A DNA stretch of 64,000 nucleotides. Source: Hyaloperonospora brassicae (Eukaryota > Oomycota > Peronosporomycetes > Peronosporales > Peronosporaceae). A program made the translations under genes and the position numbers. Location: NCBI GenBank assembly GCA_947650285.1, contig CANTFL010001372.1, forward strand, positions 310,001 through 374,000, in the 5' to 3' direction. The notes beneath the pieces were generated by a model that saw only the letters and a program-made list of their open reading frames with translations, made no database searches and had not been told where the DNA came from. Of the stretch, positions 56,540-64,000 are shown piece after piece (positions within the stretch are counted from its first letter, which is position 1; the number at the start of each line of letters is the position of its first letter).

Positions 56540-57638
56540 TTATGGTCCACTTTGCTGTTGCGACTTTGCAACAGCAACGGACCCTCGCCCTCCAGTTCTT
56601 CTTGCTGGTGGGTGAATACTGCGCTCAGCACCGCGAGGTCCTGAGCGGGGGACACTGCATTCGTATGCATAATGTCCCAGTTTGTGACAGCGATGGCATC
56701 TCACCATTCGCTTGTCGTTCATAGGGCGAGGTTTCTCGCCCTCGACTTGACAGAGGTCCATTGGTTCTGGACCTCCGACAGCTGATTGTCTTTTTGGACG
56801 ATAGGGGTCAACGTAGCGTGAGACTGCCTCACACTATAATCTCCTTGCTCCGCTGCGAAGATTGCCTCTGAGAGCGTCTTTAGCTCTCCGCGGAACAGGT
56901 GGTCCCTAACGGGACCGTCTGAAAGCCCTTGAATGAAAATCTTGATCAACACAAACTCACTCACAGGGTTCACTACCATGCAGCTTGCAAGGTAGCGTAC
57001 GTGCTGAGCGTAAGCGTGAACCTTACGCTTACCCTGTTTGATTCCGAGGAGTTCAGATAGTGTTCTGAACTCTGCTCTGGGCGGCTTGAACGTCTCACTG
57101 AGCAGGTTCTTGAAGACTTCTAACGACCCAAACACATTTGGGTCGTGCAACTTGAGGTTCAGGCCCAAGCTCTGGCTTCTCCTGCCAGGTTAGACTGAGC
57201 GAATAAGACTTGCATTCGCTCATCGTCGATGCGACGAGCATCGATGGCATCGTCCAGCTCGACGAACCACCTCAACAGGGAGTCTTCATCGACTCCCCGA
57301 CACTTGGAGACCTCTAATTTTAGAGACTCCCGTCGACGCTCACGCGTCGGCTCTGCGGACTGAGACTGTCGTTGTCTCAGTGCTTCGGTCCGCTGGTGAT
57401 CTTGTTGTTGTAACAAGGTCACCTGCGCGCGCGACTCATCAAGTTCTCGTTGCAAGAACTTGATAATGACGGCATGTTGCCGGTCTATATGCCTTGAGGA
57501 TAGCATGGCCCATATGGCTTCCTCGCCAACGGTCGAACTCATTCGTTCGATCGCACTCCATTCGATGTCACTCAAATAGGAGTAGCTCTCACGGGTTCCG
57601 TGATAGCTGTCGCCGTCTACATCGTCCAACATGTTCAT
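56540..57638 (-). pseudogene. Ty3-A gag with zinc knuckle
   Basis: Three frames in order: 57,638-57,159 (MNMLDDVDGDS..., LSDIEWSAIERM, coiled region QRELDESRAQVTLLQQQ), 57,168-56,719 (capsid core with HAYAQHVRYLASC and LIKIFIQGLSDGPVRDH), and 56,761-56,540 (nucleocapsid with CHRCHKLGHYAYEC, a CX2CX4HX4C knuckle). The two junctions are single frame changes, near 57,165 and 56,740. Gag builds the particle and binds the element RNA. The start is 51 bp after the 5' LTR. Confidence 0.85.
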
Positions 57639-57670
57639 GTTGGGCGATGGGGTTGTGGTCCTTGGACGGA

Positions 57671-57688
57671 CTACAAAGTGCTACCAGG
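57671..57688 (-). other. Candidate primer-binding site of Ty3-A
   Basis: On the minus strand the sequence directly after the 5' LTR is CCTGGTAGCACTTTGTAG, sharing TGGTAGCACTT with Ty3-B and, with changes, Ty3-C. The matching tRNA was not identified. Confidence 0.6.
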
Positions 57689-58126
57689 TGTAACGGGGCA
57701 CTGTTAAATACGTACTGGTTGACCAGTACGGAGTATACTTCCACTGACGACAGTGGTCGACAGTGCCCTGCTAGGTGTTTAAGGAACACAGAGGAAGGAA
57801 AGGAGAATAAGTAGTCAGACTAGTCTCTGGTAAAAGTAAAACTGTATTAATATAATTAAGTCCTATAACTCCTTGAATCTCTGTTATCCTGACTTAATTA
57901 TACTAATATAACTATATGTATGATGACGTCTACTCACCACCCATTGCGCGCGTCTAGCAGCAATTGGTGGGTTGATATCATCACGATATTAACCAATGAG
58001 TAGACCCTTCGGTCATCCCAACAATATCACCATGTCTGTGACATTGTTAAAAGAATATTCGACGTAATATTCTTTTTTGTCAAATTGTTTTAATAACAAT
58101 TTCATGTAACGGGCTACCCCGTTACA
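57689..58126 (-). repeat. Ty3-A 5' LTR (right in the window)
   Basis: 438 bp, same ends as the other copy, about six substitutions. Two of these weaken the 12-bp hairpin of the other LTR (GGTTAATATC has become GGTTGATATC). Confidence 0.95.
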
Positions 58127-59860
58127 CAGTCGCTTAATTTAGTGAACTTTAGATTTTCGGGCGCCGATGGAGAAGCGTCAGATTGGGCCGCCTTTTTGTC
58201 TGAGTTTCAACATTGGCTCACACTTATCGACGTCTATCGATCTCCGGGTAACGACTTCATCGACAAGCAAGTTATTGAATCGATGGTGACCGGTCGAACA
58301 AAGCACGAGTTGATGAAGATCTTCCTGAAACTTCGAAACGTTCCGGGAATGAAGAATCGCGCAGACATCCTGCAAAGATGTCTGCTTTCTGAGCAAAATA
58401 TGCTGGATGATTTCAGAGCGACATATGGTGTGTGGCTGGAGTCAGGTGTGCATCCTGCAGAAGTTTACCATATCCTGTTCGGTCCAGCGACGACAAGCAA
58501 TATGCCAACTGTTGTAATTACTGCAGCCGAGTGGCTCACCATCTGTCGCACGCTCGATTTTTGGATCAGATATGGCGACGTCTACCGGTCTCATTTCAAA
58601 ATATTTGACGATGACCAAGTCGTTGACGTGTTGAGGAAGAACCGACATGAGAAAGAGGTGGTGGATTTTTTCACTTGGCTTCGAGACGAAAAAGAGATGA
58701 AGGATCGCGCAGACAGAATGCATAGACGTTTGATTTGGGGTTCGCATGATCAACTTGGCACTTTGGAGCTGACGTTCGATGCGTGGCTGAGGTCAGGTGT
58801 GCATCCTTTACAAGTTTACCACATCATGTTCATTCCAGCGACGGAACGCCACACGGCGGCTGCTGAACGGATGGCAGACTGGCCCACCATCTTTAGAATG
58901 CTCAAACTTTGGTTTGAACATATTGAGTTGTGCCGGTCTCGCTGCATACATTTCGACGATGCCGAAGCCGTTGACGTGTTGAGGTACAACAGACATGAGG
59001 AAGAGGTGGTGAAGTTTTTCAATTGGCTTCGAGACGAACACAAGATGAAGCGTCGAGCAGACCGCATGCAACGACGCATGATTTTGTTGTCACCAAATCT
59101 ACCCGAAACTTTAAAGCTGGCGTTTCCTGCGTGGCTGAGGTCACGTAGGAGTCCTACAGAAGTGTACCACATGATGGTACCTCCACTAAAGTCACGCGTC
59201 GTGGGAACTGCTGGAGGGACTACAGCGCAGCCCGATATCATTTCCTTGCTCATGGAATGGCTCGAGTACGTTAGAATATACCGGAAACGCGTCGCAGCAT
59301 TTAATGACGCCCGAGTCGTTCATGTGCTGGAGCGCAACGAAAAGAAAGCCGGGGCACTGCATTTTCTCGACAGGCTTCAACGCGTCCGTGGTAAGAGGCG
59401 CGACGCCGACATCTTGCAAAGGCATCTACGTAAGCTTTTGAACCGTCGGCGTCAGCCACATTCGACAGTCTGAAAGTGATGCCCAATGTACGGATGAAGT
59501 CGTGGATGAGTCCTGAAGAAGTTTCTCGAATCGTGTTCGCCGACGTGAGGACACACAGTGTTGGGGCTACTGGATGGAAGTCAGAGTTGTCAGCCCACCG
59601 TCCGTCTTGTGCTCGCACTTTGGCAGTGACGAGTGCTGAGCTCAGATCAACCGATGTGATGGCCGTTCTGCCGATTGCGTCGTCGAAGTGTTGAGGCGCT
59701 ACAGCAAAAGAAGCGAGGGAGGAACTTGTCAATTGGTCTCGAGGTGGCTCTTCTTCGCTGTTAAACAGCGCAGACCTGAAGCGGCGACGTCGGGTGCCGA
59801 GAGCGATAGCGCTGCAGTTAACGTTCGATGCCCGATACATTTTGTTTCCCTCAGGCTCTG
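58127..59860 (+). pseudogene. RxLR-EER/WY-type effector pseudogene, 3' part
   Basis: This continues the gene broken at 50,368, in the phase of its last piece. The frame to 59,473 holds four LWY-like units of about 110-120 residues, each with a W...VYRS-like start, a DVLR-NRHE-EVV-FF-WLRDE middle, an RADRMQRR turn and a WLRSGVHP--VYHIM end. After TGA 59,471-59,473 the last unit goes on in another phase (MKSWMSPEEVSRIVF, 59,476-59,694). Traces of one more (VVEVLRRYSKRSE; LTFDARYI) reach about 59,860. The original gene would have had at least seven units and about 2.6 kb. Frame breaks near 50,291 and 59,440, besides the insertion, mark it as dead. Confidence 0.75.
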
Positions 59861-60321
59861 ATGGTGCAATCGCCCGATCGTTCTACGCTGCTGACTTCTC
59901 CTTCTTCCCCATGACGTTTTCCGCTCTTTTCTACTGAGTTGTGCGCGCGCTGTGCGCCTGCGCAAGTTGTCCTGACTTGGCAAAGTCCGCTCGAGACCAT
60001 TACGGGCTCTGTGTAAAAACGTGCTATCGTGTCGACGATGGGCCACGCGCGTAGTTGTCCGCACGAAAAAAGCTCTTTTTTGTTGACAAATACTGTCCGC
60101 ACGCAGAGGCGCAGAGCGTACCCCTTTTGTCCTTTTCGCAGCCACGCGCTTGCGGTGCGACCTCCCAAAAACGCAGCGATCGTGTACCCCGTTGTACCAT
60201 TTGGCCGTAACGGGGAGGTCGGTCCTATCAGCCGTTCAGCCGCCGGTCGTCCAGTTCTACGTCCACCACACCAACGACGTGTGGCAGACCCCACATTCGC
60301 CGCTCGGCCTCACTTGCCGCC
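59861..60321. promoter_or_regulatory. Presumed promoter region of the coiled-coil gene
   Basis: GC-rich sequence without a supported gene. It contains a 7-bp-arm hairpin CCCCGTT...AACGGGG (60,187-60,215). The ATG at 60,322 is preceded by TTGCCGCC, a favourable start context. No TATA box is obvious. Confidence 0.35.
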
Positions 60322-62853
60322 ATGTTGAGCCGCGTCGACAACGCGCGCGTGTTCGCGAGCTCCGACGACGTCGTGTTCCCCACGTGCGGTCGGGTGGCCA
60401 CGTCCCACAGCCGCCGGCTCGAGGACGAGGCGCTCCGACCGTCGTCTAACCGCCGCGAGCGTGTACGACCGTGTGGCGGTCAGTGGGGCGACGGGGCGGC
60501 GGCCACGATGGAGCTTTTTTTCGGGGATTCTGGCGCGATTTGGGCGCGGGCCGACTGTCGGATGGGCTCGAGCTCGCTGGAGGTGCCGCAAGTGTTGAGC
60601 TGCTGCAGTCGGACGAGTGCTGACGAGGGAGGGAGCGAGGGACACGGGACGGACAGACGTGGACGGTGTAGCTGGGCCAAGCAGGAGGAGCAGGAGAGGC
60701 CGCGCAGACGGCGGACGAGCTCGAGGGGACGACCACGAGGACCGCGGGGCGATGATCGCTGGGACTCGTCGTCGGTCGTTTCGTCGATTGGGTCCGTGTT
60801 GGCTGCACTGGAGCAGGAGGAGGAGGTTGTTACTGCTGCTGCTGCTGCTGCTAGCGAGGACGATGACGAGGAGGAGGAGGAGAAAGAGGAGGAGAAGGGT
60901 GGACTTGATGGTGACAGCGTATTTATTGTGTCAAAGTGTTTTACAGCGAGTGAGACGCAAAACGAGCAGACGACAAGCGGACGTGGTGGACAGATGCGAC
61001 TTGATAGACGAGAAGCACGACGAGGCGATGAGCATGACGAGCTGCAGGAGGGCGATGCAGCATTTGCAGTAAGGGACACGGGGAACTTGACGTCAGTGCG
61101 GTTATCGCACGGTAGCAACGACTTGGGCAAAGAAGACAGCAATACGGCTGCTATGGACAGCAATACGGCTGCTCATGGTCGTAGGAAAGAACGGACGAGC
61201 GAAGACGCGTTGCGCGAGTCGAGGCAGCAACGGCCAGCAGCCTCGGAAGAAGCGCTCCGAGTTCTTCAAACGGATGACGCAAACGAAGCAGCGTCTCGAC
61301 AAACTAACGGGTCTTCGACAGTCGATCGATCGGTTCTAGACGAACAGATCTTTGGTACGAAGGGCGGAGCTGTATCGTGCGAAGGAAAGAGCGACAACGT
61401 GATTGTTCGCTTGGGACGAGAATTGCAGAACGAGAAACAGCTTGTGCGGCAACAGACGGCTTATTTGCGGGATGAACAGGACAGGAATCAGCAGCTTCGT
61501 GCTCGCATTGAGGAGTTGGAGGCACAGCTTCCTGCCACAAAAGACAGTACAAGGAGTGTCAAAGCGCGGAAAGCGTCACGCGAACAGGGAGATGAACGAT
61601 TGTCGTCAGAAAAAGACCGATATGCTCAACTTGGTGACTCGGATCTACAAGGCCGTGTTCGAGAAGCGGATACCGCATGCGGAAACGATGACACAGTCCA
61701 GCGAAAGAGTGGGTCGCAGCAGCCAGAAGAGGAGGACTGTTCGTTGCCCGGCGACCACCGTCGTGATGCGCGGACAGTGGTGGGGCTGAGAGATAAGCTT
61801 GACGATATGAATGGTCGTCTCAGTGAGTTTTTGGCAAGGGTGGAGCGGTGGAAGAGTAGCAGCAAGAGGAAACTGTCAAACTGCCGCAAGACCGAGCTGC
61901 CTGACTTGATGGAGAACGTGTGGTCGGACTTTCCGCAGTATTCGGAGTCCTTGCCAAGGCGAGACGCTGGAACTCTGAACCCTCCAAGCAAACAGCTAGC
62001 GCTCGATTCCGGTGAGCAAGCTGATTTGATCCACTTCTTGAAAAAGAGGTTGCGCCAGCGCGACGACGAGCTGCGACAAACCTGCGCCAAGTACGTGGAG
62101 CTCAAGGAGCTGTGCGCCCGACAATGTGTGCGTGAAGCGGACCTCCAGAACTTCATTAACGAACACCGTCTGCGTGGCAACCTCCCCGTCATTCGCAAGG
62201 CCAGCAATTGCCAGCCTGGCGCGGCTAGCAGCAACAAGCAAACACGGGCACAAGACAAGCAGCACGACACAGCGCGATGTCGTGTCGATGTAACGTCAGT
62301 ACCGGATGGAGACAACAAGATGGCGCTACCGTCGTACAACAAGAAACGTCACGTACAAGCGAATGCTGCCAGCGACAAGTACGCTGACAACGACGAGGAG
62401 GCCAACGGCGAATGTGTGATGGAAGGGAAGCTGGAATGCTCGATGGGCACTTTCAACAAGTACGCGTTGCCCGAAAACGCGGATACGGCTCGGGAGCATT
62501 CGACCAGACAGAGTCGAGAGGAGGAGCGAAAGACAGCAGGAATGAAGCAGCTCGAGCTGCAGCATCGATGCCAGCACCAGCGTGCCGAACGAGTACTAGC
62601 GCCGTCGTCGAGTCGGACGCGCCGCGTACCTCCGTCGACAAGAGCGGCAGCTCGACACAGCCAATCGATCCAGCAGCTGTCGCGCTCTCATCTTCCACTG
62701 CTCGGAACGTGTCCAATCGGCTGCGGAAGTCATGCGTCGTACCTGCCCGCGGAACCACGCGCACGTGCCGCACAAGCAGCGAATCCCGTGACGACCAGGA
62801 CAGCGACAAGAGCATTGAAAAGAGCTGGTAAGGTCAGTCGACCATGGACGTAA
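60322..62853 (+). CDS. Long coiled-coil protein of unknown function
   Basis: An 843-codon frame without obvious introns. It has a basic, low-complexity N-terminus, a run of Ala followed by a strongly acidic Asp/Glu run (about residues 170-195, from GCT/GAG repeats), and heptad-rich coiled coils around RLGRELQNEKQLVRQQTAY and YLRDEQDRNQQLRARIEELE, around VVGLRDKLDDMNGRLSEFLA, and LRQRDDELRQTCAKYVELKE. I recognise no enzyme domain; a scaffold or cytoskeletal role is only a guess. From about 62,580 the tail becomes Arg/Pro-rich, while the +2 phase (to 62,831, ending DDQDSDKSIEKSW) looks more protein-like, so an intron or frame change near 62,550-62,620 is possible. The start codon context is good. 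Confidence 0.65.
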   Translation: MLSRVDNARVFASSDDVVFPTCGRVATSHSRRLEDEALRPSSNRRERVRPCGGQWGDGAAATMELFFGDSGAIWARADCRMGSSSLEVPQVLSCCSRTSADEGGSEGHGTDRRGRCSWAKQEEQERPRRRRTSSRGRPRGPRGDDRWDSSSVVSSIGSVLAALEQEEEVVTAAAAAASEDDDEEEEEKEEEKGGLDGDSVFIVSKCFTASETQNEQTTSGRGGQMRLDRREARRGDEHDELQEGDAAFAVRDTGNLTSVRLSHGSNDLGKEDSNTAAMDSNTAAHGRRKERTSEDALRESRQQRPAASEEALRVLQTDDANEAASRQTNGSSTVDRSVLDEQIFGTKGGAVSCEGKSDNVIVRLGRELQNEKQLVRQQTAYLRDEQDRNQQLRARIEELEAQLPATKDSTRSVKARKASREQGDERLSSEKDRYAQLGDSDLQGRVREADTACGNDDTVQRKSGSQQPEEEDCSLPGDHRRDARTVVGLRDKLDDMNGRLSEFLARVERWKSSSKRKLSNCRKTELPDLMENVWSDFPQYSESLPRRDAGTLNPPSKQLALDSGEQADLIHFLKKRLRQRDDELRQTCAKYVELKELCARQCVREADLQNFINEHRLRGNLPVIRKASNCQPGAASSNKQTRAQDKQHDTARCRVDVTSVPDGDNKMALPSYNKKRHVQANAASDKYADNDEEANGECVMEGKLECSMGTFNKYALPENADTAREHSTRQSREEERKTAGMKQLELQHRCQHQRAERVLAPSSSRTRRVPPSTRAAARHSQSIQQLSRSHLPLLGTCPIGCGSHASYLPAEPRARAAQAANPVTTRTATRALKRAGKVSRPWT

Positions 62854-63083
62854 CAGCAGATGAAGGAGCAGCAGCACTGTCGTCGTCGCTCGCTCGTCGT
62901 GTCTCCATCTCCTCTTCTTTCAGTACATTAGTGTTCGTCGTGCCCCCCCTTCACAAAAGCGCACTTACGCCCACCCACCCACCGCCCACCGCCCACCGCC
63001 CCCGCTCTCACCTCGCACGTCGACGACACCACACAACGCCCACCCAATCACCCAAAACCCCACGCACCCACTCGAAAAGAGCT

Positions 63084-63116
63084 CCTCACTCTCACTCACT
63101 CTCTCTCTCACTCTAT
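63084..63116 (+). promoter_or_regulatory. CT-rich tract, possible initiator region of the carrier gene
   Basis: Repeated TCACTC/CTCTCT just 18-50 bp before the carrier ATG resembles the pyrimidine-rich TCAYTYY-type initiators described for oomycete genes. This is inferred from position and composition only. Confidence 0.35.
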
Positions 63117-63133
63117 CCGCCCGTCCGCCCGAC

Positions 63134-64000
63134 ATGACGGCCGCCCCGCCGCCGCCCGACCCCGCGACGGCCCGCGCGCAGCTCGTGCGCCGCCACTCGC
63201 GCGAGACCGTCGACCAGCTCCTCCGCGACGCCTTCGCGCGCATGGACGTCGACCGCGACGGCCGCGTCGACGCGCTCGACCTCCAGCGCGGGCTCCGCGC
63301 GGCCGGCGTCGCGCTCGCGCCCCGCGACGTGGCAGCGCTCATGCAGCGCCTCGACCCGCAGAATCGCGGGCTCCTGACCTACGCGGACTTTGCAGCGCTG
63401 CACGATGCAGTCATCAGCCGCACGTTCCGCGCGCTGGACCGCTGCGACAAGGGCTACGTCGAGGACCACGAGCTGCAGCGCGGGCTCGAGGCGCTCGGCG
63501 TGCACGTGACGCTGCAGGAAGCGACGGAAATGATTCAGCAGCTGAAGCCGCGTGACGCGCACCGCGTGACCGAAGCGGACTTTAAGGGGCTGTACCTGCT
63601 CTTGCGGGCGCAGATGGTCGCGTCGCCCACGGCGCTCGAGCGCTTCTGGTGGGACCCCGACGTGCGCGCGCTGTCCAAGCACTGGTGGAAAGCCAGCGTC
63701 GAGGTGGGCGAGAGCGGACTGCGGGCGCCGCTGCCGTCGCAGGACGGACGGGCCGTAAGGGTCTCGCCCGTGGTCAAGTTCCTCGGCGGTGCGCTCTCGG
63801 GCGTGATTGAAGCCGTGATCCTCACGCCGCTCGACGTGACCAAGACGCGCATGCAGCTGGACAAGAAGGGGCAGTACCGCGGCATGGTGGACTGCGGCAA
63901 GAAGCTCGTGGCGGCCGAAGGGCCCAAGGGGCTGTTTAAAGGCTTTACGCCCTGGACCGTGCACGTCGTGCTGAAGAACGGCACGCGGTTCTACTTTAAC
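63134..64000 (+). CDS. EF-hand mitochondrial carrier (SLC25 family), 3' partial
   Basis: The 289 visible residues run off the window. The N-terminal half is a calcium-binding-like region: a good EF-hand loop at 38-49 (D38, D40, D42, G43, D49), a degenerate one near 74, a partial one at 102-113 and a poor one near 139. The carrier begins at about 214 (FLGGALSGVIEAVILT) with the signature P232-L-D-V-T-K-T-R, then YRGMVDCGKKLVAAEGPKGLFKG and KNGTRFYFN. SLC25 proteins exchange metabolites over the inner mitochondrial membrane. The KNGTRFYFN run recalls oxodicarboxylate or citrate-type carriers, but the substrate is not determinable. The ATG is the first in frame after the CT tract. The sequence is very GC-rich (third positions mostly G/C), as in a highly expressed gene. 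Confidence 0.88.
   Translation, partial: MTAAPPPPDPATARAQLVRRHSRETVDQLLRDAFARMDVDRDGRVDALDLQRGLRAAGVALAPRDVAALMQRLDPQNRGLLTYADFAALHDAVISRTFRALDRCDKGYVEDHELQRGLEALGVHVTLQEATEMIQQLKPRDAHRVTEADFKGLYLLLRAQMVASPTALERFWWDPDVRALSKHWWKASVEVGESGLRAPLPSQDGRAVRVSPVVKFLGGALSGVIEAVILTPLDVTKTRMQLDKKGQYRGMVDCGKKLVAAEGPKGLFKGFTPWTVHVVLKNGTRFYFN

Larger units (their letters stand above)
50369..58126 (-). mobile_element. Ty3-A: Ty3/gypsy chromodomain retrotransposon inserted in the effector gene
   Basis: LTRs of 438 bp (50,369-50,806 and 57,689-58,126) differ at about 6 positions. The target duplication CAGTC lies at 50,364-50,368 and 58,127-58,131. The element is read on the minus strand: primer site after 57,689, gag, protease, RT, RNase H, integrase, integrase C-terminus with chromodomain, polypurine tract at 50,807-50,819. 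Between the chromodomain and the 3' LTR lies a long antisense (plus) frame. Gag and RT have frame shifts and stops, so this copy is not autonomous, though the integrase frame is intact. Few LTR differences make it the youngest element here. Its whole sequence is tiled with short perfect inverted repeats. Confidence 0.95.

Noticed and set aside
60187..60215. CCCCGTT...AACGGGG hairpin resembling Ty3-A LTR ends
   Set aside because: Only seven bases per arm, no TG/CA termini and no flanking duplication, so no LTR is called.
60446..62342. Long minus-strand frames (120-238 codons) under the coiled-coil gene
   Set aside because: Ser-rich low-complexity shadows of Glu/Asp/Arg repeats; no independent features.
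63113..63984. Minus-strand frames of 283 and 149 codons under the carrier gene
   Set aside because: Arg/His-rich shadows produced by GC-rich third positions; the plus frame has EF-hand and carrier signatures.

Overview
The window looks like the genome of a plant-associated oomycete, most likely a downy mildew or relative in the Peronosporales. The reasons are a secreted effector relic with a signal peptide, a degenerate RxLR-type site (GLLR), an EER motif and tandem WY/LWY-type units; short GT-AG introns; compact host genes separated by long, decayed, AT-rich transposon graveyards; and Ty3/gypsy elements with a chromodomain. The species cannot be named from the sequence alone.

Layout. 1-2,300: the 3' end of an unrecognised gene and a minus-strand protein-L-isoaspartate methyltransferase. 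2,300-12,300: no intact gene, only a relic of a MULE zinc knuckle and a relic LTR. 13,036-16,400: a compact cluster of PGS1-like phosphatidylglycerophosphate synthase (+), a CTP-dependent diacylglycerol kinase-like protein (-, one intron) and a small minus-strand gene broken by one in-frame TAG, beside a decayed plus-strand gene. 17,400-36,000: transposon graveyard with a solo LTR, a heavily decayed Ty3 element (here Ty3-C, 21,810-29,640) and GATC-dense tracts. 36,338-46,589: a MULE DNA transposon with TIRs of about 193 bp, whose transposase is split by a Ty3 element (Ty3-B, 37,314-44,919, TSD GGTGG). 49,438-59,860: an effector pseudogene split by a younger Ty3 element on the minus strand (Ty3-A, 50,369-58,126, TSD CAGTC). 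60,322-64,000: a long coiled-coil protein of unknown function and the start of an EF-hand mitochondrial carrier that runs off the window.

Two shared properties of the Ty3 elements stand out. First, Ty3-A is tiled along its whole length, in the LTRs and in the coding regions, with short perfect inverted repeats (arms of 7-12 bp, loops of 2-9 nt) about every 30-90 bp, far above chance. Ty3-B and even decayed Ty3-C keep clear traces of this. The host genes, the effector and the MULE do not show it on inspection. Second, Ty3-A and Ty3-B, although in opposite orientation and of different age, each carry a long antisense reading frame that starts about 130-140 bp inside the 3' LTR and runs back under the integrase C-terminus/chromodomain. 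The two antisense frames share a motif block and both end in a coiled coil. Ty3-C has a likely relic of the same frame.

Functional links: PGS1 consumes CDP-diacylglycerol and the neighbouring lipid kinase would supply phosphatidate, its precursor, so the convergent pair may act in one phospholipid pathway. All boundaries, identities and counts below were read by eye; no database search was possible.
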